Shown here piece by piece: positions 57,451-64,000 of a stretch of DNA of 64,000 bases. The notes beneath the pieces are model-generated. The model had not been told where the DNA came from and searched no databases. It saw only the letters and a list, made by a program, of their open reading frames with translations. The position numbers and the translations under genes were made by a program. This DNA is from Hespellia stercorisuis DSM 15480 (GTDB lineage Bacteria > Bacillota > Clostridia > Lachnospirales > Lachnospiraceae): NCBI RefSeq assembly GCF_900142165.1, contig NZ_FQZY01000009.1, positions 49,508 to 113,507 of the forward strand, in the 5' to 3' direction. How positions within the stretch are numbered: position 1 is the stretch's first letter; every line of letters begins with the position of its first letter.

Positions 57451-59562
57451 ATGAATAAAGAGAGCAGAAGAAAATGGCGCACGAAGTGGCTCAGACAGTG
57501 CACAGTGCTGGCGGTGATGACTGGAATTTTGTTCATTGCAGGCATGGCGGTGCATGCGCAGGAGCAGGATACACAAAAGCAGACTTTAACGACACAGAAA
57601 CTGCCGTCGGTGGAAGTGAACAAGGCAATCACATCCTGTAAAGTGGACAGTCCGGATCCGGAGAAATACCTGATGGACGAATACAAGACAGAGTTCAAGG
57701 CAGAGGGCTGTACAATTGCAATTGACGATTCGTCACAATTTCTCACGATCGCAGGAACGCCAGCCAAGGTGGGGGATTATAAGTTCTCCGTAATCTGGGC
57801 AGATACTTCTTCGGAGGATCAGCCGGAAATCACAGTGGATTATGTGTTCCGTGTGCGGAAGATGAGAAATCTGACCATCAAGAAAGGACAGAGCGTGCCG
57901 GATAAAAAGACCTGTCTCGAGGGCGATGTGATCTCCATTGTAGCGGATGAACCGGAAGAAAATTATGATTTTGATGACTGGACCGGTGGAAAAGGCGGAA
58001 CATTTGCGGATGAACATAATCCTTCGACAACCTTTACCATGCCGGATGCAGACACAACGATAACAGCGACATATAAAAAAGAGCAGACTTATACCCTGAC
58101 GGTGAAGGATGGGACTGACAATACGGGTGGAGAGGATTACAGAGAAGGCGATACGGTATCGATTTCGGCGGATCCGGCACCGGAAGGCAGTGTGTTTAAG
58201 GAGTGGGAGAACGATGGCAGCGGCACGATCGAAGATCCTGCAAGTGCGACTACGACTTATACGATGCCGCCCAGTGACGCGACCGTGAAAGCTGCATATG
58301 AGAAGGCGCAGACGCTGGAATTTCAACTGTCTGTGGTAAATGGAACGGACAACACCAATGCCGGTCCTTATCAGGAAAATGCACAGATATCGATTTCAGC
58401 AGCCGAAGCGCCGGGCGGACAGACGTTCAGGGAGTGGACCAGCAGCAACGGCGGAAGTTTTGCCGACAGTGCACAGGAGAGCACGACATTCACCATGCCT
58501 GCAGGGAATGTGACTCTGACGGCAGCCTATGAGGCGGAGGCACCGAAGACTTATACGCTGACCATGGCAAATGGAACGGATAATACGATGGAAGGTCCGT
58601 ACGTAAAAGATACAAAAGTATCCATCACGGCTGCGGCACTTCCGGAGGGGCAGAAATTCAAAGAATGGATCAGCAGCAACGGAGGAACGTTTGAGGACAG
58701 CAAAAAGGAGAGCACGAATTTCTCTATGCCTGCAGGAGATGCGACCGTGACTGCAACCTACGAAGCACTGCCAAAATTCAATCTGACCGTAGCAGGCGGA
58801 ACGGATAACACAAAGGGGAGCCCGTATCTGGAGGGAACGAAGGTGTCCATCACAGCGGCATCGCCGGAGGGGCAGAAATTCAAGGAGTGGACCAGCAGCA
58901 ACGGAGGAAGCTTTGAAGACAGCAAAAAAGAGAACACAAATTTCTCTATGCCTGCAGGAGATGTGACAGTGACGGCAGTCTATGAAGTCCTGCCCAAATA
59001 TACACTGACCATGTCGAGTGGAACGGACAATACGAAGGGGAGCCCGTATCTGGAGGGCACAAAGGTATCCATCACGGCGGCCGCGGCACCGGTGGGAGAA
59101 AAATTCAAGGAATGGACCAGCAACAACGGTGGAACATTTGAGGACAGCAAGAAAGAAAATACCACATTTACCATGCCGGCCGGTCCTGTTATTGTGACGG
59201 CAACTTACGAGGCGCTCACTTACACGATTACGGCTGCGGCCAGTCCTCCAGAAGCAGGAACAGTTACCGGAGCAGGAAAAGTAATGTACCATACGAAGAC
59301 GACGCTGACCGCGACGGCAAAGACCGGCTACAAGTTCAGTAAATGGACGGAGGGCAATCAGACGGTGGGAACAGAACCGACGCTGGCCGTGGAAAATGTT
59401 GACCGCGATCATGCCTATGTGGCAGAGTTTACAAAGACAGCGGGCACGGCATCCAGTGCACCGACGGGAGATAAGAACAATATCGCAAAATGGATCGCGA
59501 TTATGGCGGTGGCTGTAGTCGGAGTGATCATCGTATTGATTGTGCGGAAGAAAAAAAGATAA
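57451..59562 (+). CDS. Repeat-rich cell-surface protein (InlB-type repeats)
   Basis: 703 residues from ATG 57451 (AAAGGGG seven bases upstream). Signal peptide: basic KESRRKWRTKWLRQC then LAVMTGILFIAGMAVHAQ. A beta-sandwich of about 120 residues follows. Then come six repeats of about 72-75 residues with the pattern GTDNT ... GxxVSIxA ... FKEWTSSNGG ... TTFTMPAG ... VTATYE, and a divergent seventh one (GTVTGAGKVMYHTKTTLTA). They resemble the divergent InlB B-repeat family. The C-terminus is APTGDKNN, a 20-residue membrane helix and RKKKR, a sortase-type anchor with a variant signal. Function likely adhesion; unknown. Confidence 0.88.
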   Translation: MNKESRRKWRTKWLRQCTVLAVMTGILFIAGMAVHAQEQDTQKQTLTTQKLPSVEVNKAITSCKVDSPDPEKYLMDEYKTEFKAEGCTIAIDDSSQFLTIAGTPAKVGDYKFSVIWADTSSEDQPEITVDYVFRVRKMRNLTIKKGQSVPDKKTCLEGDVISIVADEPEENYDFDDWTGGKGGTFADEHNPSTTFTMPDADTTITATYKKEQTYTLTVKDGTDNTGGEDYREGDTVSISADPAPEGSVFKEWENDGSGTIEDPASATTTYTMPPSDATVKAAYEKAQTLEFQLSVVNGTDNTNAGPYQENAQISISAAEAPGGQTFREWTSSNGGSFADSAQESTTFTMPAGNVTLTAAYEAEAPKTYTLTMANGTDNTMEGPYVKDTKVSITAAALPEGQKFKEWISSNGGTFEDSKKESTNFSMPAGDATVTATYEALPKFNLTVAGGTDNTKGSPYLEGTKVSITAASPEGQKFKEWTSSNGGSFEDSKKENTNFSMPAGDVTVTAVYEVLPKYTLTMSSGTDNTKGSPYLEGTKVSITAAAAPVGEKFKEWTSNNGGTFEDSKKENTTFTMPAGPVIVTATYEALTYTITAAASPPEAGTVTGAGKVMYHTKTTLTATAKTGYKFSKWTEGNQTVGTEPTLAVENVDRDHAYVAEFTKTAGTASSAPTGDKNNIAKWIAIMAVAVVGVIIVLIVRKKKR
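58080..59219 (+). repeat. Tandem coding repeats of about 225 bp in the surface protein gene
   Basis: Units begin at about 58087, 58318, 58549, 58774 and 58996, with spacing of 222-231 bases. The last three share long near-identical stretches such as GGGGAGCCCGTATCTGGAGG and ACCAGCAGCAACGGAGGAA, which points to recent expansion. Confidence 0.8.
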
Positions 59563-59594
59563 CATGCCAGATATTGGTGTGGCCATATGACCAT

Positions 59595-59649
59595 CAGCAA
59601 GGATCCCTCACTTCAAGTGCGCAGAGCACGAAGTGAGGGATTCTTGCTG
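59595..59649. repeat. Dispersed hairpin CACTTcaaGTGC family, longest copy
   Basis: CAGCAAG-g-ATCCCTCACTTC-aa-GTGC pairs with GCAC-GAAGTGAGGGAT-t-CTTGCTG: a near-perfect 55-base hairpin after the surface protein gene, which may also terminate its transcript. Confidence 0.7.
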
Positions 59650-59736
59650 TAAATATAACTGTCTGTCATAGGAGTCCATACTGTAAATACAACTGTCTTG
59701 TCATATGAATTTACATGTGCTATAATACTCCACATG
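59647..59736 (+). promoter_or_regulatory. nad operon promoter with direct and inverted repeats
   Basis: TTGTCA (59699-59704), 17 bases, TATAAT (59722-59727). A direct repeat CTGTAAATAYAACTGTCT-GTCATA occurs at 59647-59670 and 59681-59705, and an inverted repeat CATGTG (59714-59719) / CACATG (59731-59736) flanks the -10 box. Either may be the operator of the NiaR-type repressor encoded at the end of the operon. Confidence 0.65.
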
Positions 59737-59844
59737 CATGAAAAGGAACACAGATAAATGGAGCATTCAGAGAAAAAATGAATGCCTGGGGACAAACGGT
59801 GGCAGAAGGATGCAGGTCTGCTTTACCGGGCATGGGAGGAACAA

Positions 59845-60750
59845 ATGTCTATTCAAACAGAAATTGAACAGTTAAAGAAAGAGAAAAATGCAGTGATTCT
59901 CGCTCACTATTATGTACCGGGTGATGTGCAGGATGTGGCGGATTATGTCGGGGATTCATTTTACCTGAGCAAGGTGGCGACAAAGCTTGACTGCAGGTCT
60001 ATTATATTTGCCGGAGTGGAATTTATGGGGGAGAGTGCTAAGATCCTGAATCCCGAGAAGCGGGTCTTCATGCCGGACAAGACGGCGGACTGCCCCATGG
60101 CTCATATGATTGAGGTGGAGGATATCGAGGAGGTGCGCGAAAAATACCCGGATGTGGCGGTTGTCTGTTACATTAATTCCACGGCGGAGACGAAAACATA
60201 CTCGGATGTGTGCGTAACTTCTTCCAATGCAGTGAAGATTGTGAAAAATCTTCCGAACCAGAATATATTTTTCATTCCGGATCAGCATCTTGGCAGCTTT
60301 GTGGCACAGCAGGTGCCGGAAAAAAATGTGATCCTGCATTCCGGCTTCTGTCCGCGGCATCACCAGATTACGAGAGAACAGGTGCTGCAGGCAAAAGCAG
60401 AGCACCCGAAGGCTTTGTTTCTGGCACATCCGGAATGTCCGGAGGAAGTGCTTGCGGAGGCAGATTACATAGGCAGTACTTCCGGAATCATTGATTATGC
60501 GACAGAAAGTGACGAACAGGAATTTATTATCGGCACAGTCATCGGCGTATTTCATGAACTGAAGCTGAAGAATCCGGACAAGAAGTTCTACGCAGTCAAT
60601 AGTGGTCAGGTCTGTGTCAATATGGAAAAAGTTACGTTAGATAAAGTGAAAAAAGTCCTGGAGGATGAGAGCAATGAGGTCTTTGTCTCTGAGGAGATTC
60701 GCAGAAAGGCAATGGCACCCCTGGAGCGGATGCTTGAGATGGCAAAGTGA
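59845..60750 (+). CDS. nadA: Quinolinate synthase
   Basis: 301 residues from ATG 59845 after GGGAGGAA; the open frame starts 21 codons upstream. VILAHYYVPGDVQDVADYVGDS is the substrate-binding start. The [4Fe-4S] cysteines are in KTADCPMAHM, SGFCPRHHQ and SGQVCVNMEK or HPECPEEV (three are expected). Condenses iminoaspartate with dihydroxyacetone phosphate to quinolinate. Overlaps nadB by one base. Confidence 0.96.
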   Translation: MSIQTEIEQLKKEKNAVILAHYYVPGDVQDVADYVGDSFYLSKVATKLDCRSIIFAGVEFMGESAKILNPEKRVFMPDKTADCPMAHMIEVEDIEEVREKYPDVAVVCYINSTAETKTYSDVCVTSSNAVKIVKNLPNQNIFFIPDQHLGSFVAQQVPEKNVILHSGFCPRHHQITREQVLQAKAEHPKALFLAHPECPEEVLAEADYIGSTSGIIDYATESDEQEFIIGTVIGVFHELKLKNPDKKFYAVNSGQVCVNMEKVTLDKVKKVLEDESNEVFVSEEIRRKAMAPLERMLEMAK

Positions 60751-62159
60751 TGAGAAGTGAAAATGTGACGGTGGATAAGAAATTAAATGACAGTGAGCGG
60801 ACCGATATCCTGATTGTAGGAAGTGGCTGTTCCGGTCTTTACTGTGCACTTCAGCTTCCGAGGGACAAGCAGATTTTAATCATTACCAAATCCAGCGTAG
60901 AAGACAGCGATTCATTTCTTGCCCAGGGCGGGATGTGTATGCTCCGTGATGAGTCTGATTATGAGAGCTATTTTGAGGATACACTGCGGGCCGGGCATTA
61001 TGAAAATGACAGGCGTTCTGTGGAAATTATGATTCGATCTTCCCAGGATGTGGTGAAGGACCTGTTAGAATACGGTGCGGAGTTCCAGCGTGATACCGAC
61101 GGAAGTCTGGCGTTTACCCGGGAGGGGGCGCACTCTGAAAAGAGAATCCTTTTTCATGCGGATATCACCGGAAAAGAGATTACAAGCAGGCTTCTTGCTC
61201 AGGTCCGGCAGCTTGCAAATGTGCGGATCATGGAGCATACAGCCATGCTTGACATCATCAGCGACAACACGACATGTTTTGGGGCAGTGATTGCACATCC
61301 GGACGGAACCGTCGGCAGGGTGTTGGCGAAGCGGACGGTGCTGGCGACCGGAGGAATCGGCGGATTGTATCATCACTCTACGAATTTCCGCCATCTGACC
61401 GGAGATGCACTGGCGGTGGCCCTGCGTCACCGGGTGGAACTGGAAAATATCGATTATATCCAGATCCATCCGACGACCCTTTACGCAGAGGAAGACAGAA
61501 GCTACCTGATTTCCGAATCCGTTCGCGGAGAGGGTGCAAAGCTCTATGATAAGAATGGGAATCGCTTCGTGGATGAACTGCTGCCGCGTGATCTGCTGAC
61601 AGAAGCCATTTATAAACAGATGGAAATAGACGGGACAGAGTTTGTGTGGGAAGATCTTCGGACAATTCCGAAAGAGGAGCTGCAGACACATTTCCCGAAT
61701 ATCGTTGAGCATTGTCGGAAAATGGGGTATGATGTAACCAGAGAATGTATTCCGGTGGTCCCGGCCCAGCACTATTTTATGGGTGGTGTGAAGGTAGACT
61801 ATGACAGTAAGACTTCAATGGAGGCATTGTACGCTGTGGGTGAGACCGCCTGCAATGGTGTCCATGGAAAAAACCGTCTGGCAAGTAATTCCCTTCTGGA
61901 GAGTCTGGTGTTTGCAAAGCGGGCTGCAAAACATATTGCGGACACGTGGGGGATGGAGCGTGAGTCAGGGATGACACAGTGTGCAATTCAGGATAATCTG
62001 CAGAAAAATGCGCAGGCAGAAACAGAGCAGATTCAGGAACACATCATGGCAGCAGTCAATCTGAAGGACTACAGGGATGCACAGGCTTTGGAATCAGCCT
62101 ATCAGGAAGAGGTCCGGGCAGAGATTGCGCGTATAAAGCAGAGAAAGGATATAGGATAA
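60750..62159 (+). CDS. nadB: L-aspartate oxidase
   Basis: 469 residues from ATG 60750 (TGATG overlap with nadA; GTG 60747 is an alternative). FAD-binding DILIVGSGCSGLYCALQL, then LAQGGMCMLRDESD and active-site region HSEKRILFHADITGKEI. Also AEEDRSYLISESVRGEGAKLYD and PAQHYFMGGVKVD. Oxidises L-aspartate to iminoaspartate for NadA. In anaerobes fumarate may serve as electron acceptor. Its stop overlaps the nadC start (TAATG). Confidence 0.95.
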   Translation: MRSENVTVDKKLNDSERTDILIVGSGCSGLYCALQLPRDKQILIITKSSVEDSDSFLAQGGMCMLRDESDYESYFEDTLRAGHYENDRRSVEIMIRSSQDVVKDLLEYGAEFQRDTDGSLAFTREGAHSEKRILFHADITGKEITSRLLAQVRQLANVRIMEHTAMLDIISDNTTCFGAVIAHPDGTVGRVLAKRTVLATGGIGGLYHHSTNFRHLTGDALAVALRHRVELENIDYIQIHPTTLYAEEDRSYLISESVRGEGAKLYDKNGNRFVDELLPRDLLTEAIYKQMEIDGTEFVWEDLRTIPKEELQTHFPNIVEHCRKMGYDVTRECIPVVPAQHYFMGGVKVDYDSKTSMEALYAVGETACNGVHGKNRLASNSLLESLVFAKRAAKHIADTWGMERESGMTQCAIQDNLQKNAQAETEQIQEHIMAAVNLKDYRDAQALESAYQEEVRAEIARIKQRKDIG

Positions 62160-63013
62160 TGTTTGATCAGGTTACGATGAAGTTAAATGTCGACCCACTG
62201 ATTCTGGGGGCATTAAAAGAAGATATCACAAGCGAGGATGTTTCCACCAACAGTGTGATGCCTCATCCGCAGGCAGGCGAAGCGGAGCTGATCTGTAAAG
62301 AGGATGGAATCATCTGTGGAATTCAGGTGTTTTCCAGAGTATTTGAACTTCTGGATGAGAAGATAGAGATTGAATGCTATGTAAAGGACGGGGATGCTGT
62401 GAAGAACGGACAGCTTCTTGCAAAAGTATCCGGTGATATCCGGACGATTTTATGCGGGGAGCGTACAGCGCTGAACTACATGCAGCGGATGAGCGGCATT
62501 GCGACGTATACGCACTCCGTGGCGGCATTGCTGGCGGGCAGCCGGACGAAGCTTTTAGATACCAGAAAGACCAGTCCGAACAACCGGATTTTTGAGAAAT
62601 ATTCGGTCCGTGTGGGCGGAGGGAACAACCATCGCTACAACCTGACGGACGGTGTAATGCTCAAGGACAATCATATCGGGGCAGCTGGCGGGGTAAAAAA
62701 AGCAATCCGGATGGCAAAGGAATATGCGCCGTTTGTACGTAAAATCGAAGTAGAGGTGGAGAATCTCACGATGGTACGCGAGGCGGTAGAAGCGGGAGCA
62801 GACATCATCATGCTGGACAACATGGGACACGAGGAGATGAGAGAGGCGATGCAAATAATCGCTGGACACGCAGAAGTTGAGGTGTCCGGCAACGTGACAA
62901 AGGAGAACATTGCCAGACTGGCGGACCTGGGGGTGGACTACATTTCCAGCGGCGCGCTGACACACTCTGCTCCGATTCTGGATATTTCACTGAAGAATCT
63001 GCATGCAGTGTAA
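62159..63013 (+). CDS. nadC: Nicotinate-nucleotide pyrophosphorylase (quinolinate phosphoribosyltransferase)
   Basis: 284 residues. Substrate motifs RTALNYMQRMSGIATYT, LDTRKTSPNNR, VGGGNNHRYNLTDGVMLKDNHI and the C-terminal VSGNVTKENIARLADLGVDYIS. Makes nicotinate mononucleotide from quinolinate. Translationally coupled to nadB. A 31-base direct repeat begins inside its last codons (62988) and continues after the stop. Confidence 0.97.
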   Translation: MFDQVTMKLNVDPLILGALKEDITSEDVSTNSVMPHPQAGEAELICKEDGIICGIQVFSRVFELLDEKIEIECYVKDGDAVKNGQLLAKVSGDIRTILCGERTALNYMQRMSGIATYTHSVAALLAGSRTKLLDTRKTSPNNRIFEKYSVRVGGGNNHRYNLTDGVMLKDNHIGAAGGVKKAIRMAKEYAPFVRKIEVEVENLTMVREAVEAGADIIMLDNMGHEEMREAMQIIAGHAEVEVSGNVTKENIARLADLGVDYISSGALTHSAPILDISLKNLHAV

Positions 63014-63049
63014 CTTTCCACTGAAGAATACGCATGCAGTGCAGTTTCC
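62988..63049 (+). repeat. 31-base tandem duplication at the nadC stop
   Basis: CACTGAAGAATCTGCATGCAGTG (62988) is repeated as CACTGAAGAATACGCATGCAGTG at 63019. The period is 31 bases, with few differences. The first copy contains the last nadC codons and stop. Confidence 0.75.
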
Positions 63050-63108
63050 CAGTCGCAGCAGGGACTATTCATTTTACAAAATAAATTTGGAAGAGGGATA
63101 AAACACAG

Positions 63109-63642
63109 ATGACCGGAAAAGAGAGAAGGAATCAAATCATACGCATATTGGAGAAGAGCGAACAACCGGTTTCGGGAGGCGCATTGTCGAGGATGGTGTC
63201 AGTCAGCAGACAGGTGATCGTGCAGGATATCGCGATCATCCGTGCCAACGGACATGATATCATCGCGACGAACCGTGGCTATCTGCTTCAGGCCGGAGGC
63301 GAGATTCAGCGGGTCTTTAAAGTGAAACATGGAGATGAGCAGATTGAGGACGAGCTTCTCGCTGTCGTGGATTTTGGCGGAAAAATCAAAGATGTGTTCG
63401 TTTATCATAAAGTGTACGGTGTGGTGAGAGCAGAATTGAATCTCAAGTCCAGACGTGACGTGATGAATTATATGGAACAGATTCACAGCGGGGAATCGAC
63501 ACCGCTGAAGAATGTCACCGCAGGATATCATTACCATACCGTGATTGCGGATAGTGAGGAGACACTGGATCTGATTCAGGAGAAGCTGTGGGAGCTGGGA
63601 TTTTTGGCGAAGCTGCAGGATTATGAACCGGTAGAGTTTTAA
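63109..63642 (+). CDS. niaR: NiaR-type NAD biosynthesis repressor (3H domain)
   Basis: 177 residues. N-terminal HTH_11 domain (KERRNQIIRILEKSEQPVSG, LSRMVSVSRQVIVQDIAIIR). The C-terminal 3H domain has its conserved histidines (VFVYHKVYG, EQIHSG, AGYHYHTVIA) that bind metal and nicotinate. Represses NAD biosynthesis genes when nicotinic acid is present in Bacillus and Thermotoga relatives. It follows the nad genes after 95 bases, probably controlling them. Confidence 0.93.
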   Translation: MTGKERRNQIIRILEKSEQPVSGGALSRMVSVSRQVIVQDIAIIRANGHDIIATNRGYLLQAGGEIQRVFKVKHGDEQIEDELLAVVDFGGKIKDVFVYHKVYGVVRAELNLKSRRDVMNYMEQIHSGESTPLKNVTAGYHYHTVIADSEETLDLIQEKLWELGFLAKLQDYEPVEF

Positions 63643-63683
63643 GGATGCAGGAGCTTCCTGTATACTTTAAAGAGTAAAGGGAA

Positions 63684-63764
63684 TTGACCAAAAAGAATAC
63701 CTCAGGTAAATTTAGATTATTACTGACCGGGAAGTTGGTAAAAAATCTAAATCACGAGAGGTAT
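63684..63764 (+). promoter_or_regulatory. Promoter and RBS-covering hairpin of IS110-type transposase
   Basis: TTGACC (63684-63689) and TAAATT (63707-63712), 17 bases apart, give a weak promoter. ATACCTC (63697-63703) pairs with GAGGTAT (63758-63764), and inside TTTAGATT (63711-63718) pairs with AATCTAAA (63744-63751). The ribosome binding site GAGAGG lies in the 3' arm and would be blocked. IS110-family left ends also encode bridge RNAs, so the structure may belong to one. Confidence 0.55.
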
Positions 63765-63769
63765 CTAAG

Positions 63770-64000
63770 ATGAATAGTAAAACAAGAAAGACAAAAAAGC
63801 AAGCAAGTGTAGTGAAATTCGAAATGAATGTTCTGTCAAAGGAAGAAATCGCTAAGCGGATTAAATCTATTGAAGAAAATCTCAAAGCATCAACGTGGAG
63901 AGAATTGGAAACACAAGGTAAATTTGCTAAGAATGACAAACTCTCTTTCATCTCAGATGAGATGCTTATAGTTGGATGCGATATAGGCAGTGAAACTCAT
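63770..64000 (+). CDS. IS110-family transposase, N-terminal part (runs off window)
   Basis: The first 77 codons, no stop before the window edge. The N-terminus is basic (MNSKTRKTKKQASVVKFE), then a helical charged stretch, and the sequence ends with MLIVGCDIGSETH. The last piece resembles the start of the DEDD/RuvC-like catalytic domain of IS110 transposases, which reads VGIDVAKxxH in many members, with the first catalytic Asp. ATG 63770 follows GAGAGG at nine bases. The identification rests on this short motif. Confidence 0.65.
   Translation, partial: MNSKTRKTKKQASVVKFEMNVLSKEEIAKRIKSIEENLKASTWRELETQGKFAKNDKLSFISDEMLIVGCDIGSETH

Noticed and set aside
58080..59219. CRISPR or satellite repeat in the surface protein gene
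   Set aside because: The repeat is in frame and codes for protein domains of about 75 residues.

Overview
The window comes from a Gram-positive, low-to-middle GC anaerobe, most likely a Lachnospiraceae (Clostridium cluster XIVa) gut bacterium. Evidence: the gene order of the S10-spc-alpha ribosomal cluster, a KOW-domain gene in front of infA, the bifunctional AdhE, a T-box in front of tyrS, AGGAGG-type ribosome binding sites, and UppP/YitT/PRD-type genes. The species cannot be fixed from sequence alone.

Region 1 (1-15070) is the ribosomal protein super-cluster: end of rplD, then rplW, rplB, rpsS, rplV, rpsC, rplP, rpmC, rpsQ, rplN, rplX, rplE, rpsZ, rpsH, rplF, rplR, rpsE, rpmD, rplO, secY, adk, a KOW gene, infA, rpmJ, rpsM, rpsK, rpsD, rpoA, rplQ and a strong terminator. 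Methionine aminopeptidase (map), usual after adk, is absent. Several gaps here are unusually long, and five of them carry the same hairpin element with compensating stem changes. This is the best candidate in the window for an undescribed RNA system. A near-consensus internal promoter precedes rpmJ, a 352-nt structured leader precedes rpsM, and twin hairpins with the same loop precede rplQ.

Region 2 (15071-30500): adhE with two Rex-like operators, an APH-like kinase, a SleB-type wall hydrolase, a HAD phosphatase, uppP, a polar amino acid ABC transporter (binding protein, permease, ATPase), an SH3 lipoprotein, an SfsA-MutY fusion gene, and convergent tex. The last two are separated by a perfect 90-bp palindrome that begins at one stop codon and ends at the other.

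Region 3 (30500-49500): a lipid-related set (TetR regulator, diacylglycerol kinase-like, glycerophosphodiesterase, PAP2), a HAD phosphatase, T-box-controlled tyrS, tag with an unusual N-terminal extension, another PAP2 phosphatase, a LytTR/LiaF-like pair, a membrane-anchored MerR regulator with its own 19-bp-spacer promoter, an M42 peptidase, a DUF819 transporter-like protein, a GntR regulator, a decayed M18 aminopeptidase, a YitT protein, an Rpn-type nuclease and a GH13 enzyme.

Region 4 (49500-64000): a DUF362 ferredoxin-like protein; a beta-glucoside regulon (RAT/terminator switch, BglG/LicT antiterminator, IIBCA PTS permease, two GH1 phospho-beta-glucosidases); a large repeat-rich surface protein; the de novo NAD operon nadA-nadB-nadC with the NiaR-type repressor; and the first 77 codons of an IS110-type transposase whose ribosome binding site lies in a long hairpin.

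Dispersed short hairpin repeats of at least two families (GGGGAC...GTCCCC palindromes, and CACTTcaaGTGC / GCGGATTGCGAATGTCCGC hairpins) fill many intergenic gaps in regions 2-4. No tRNA, rRNA or CRISPR array was seen.
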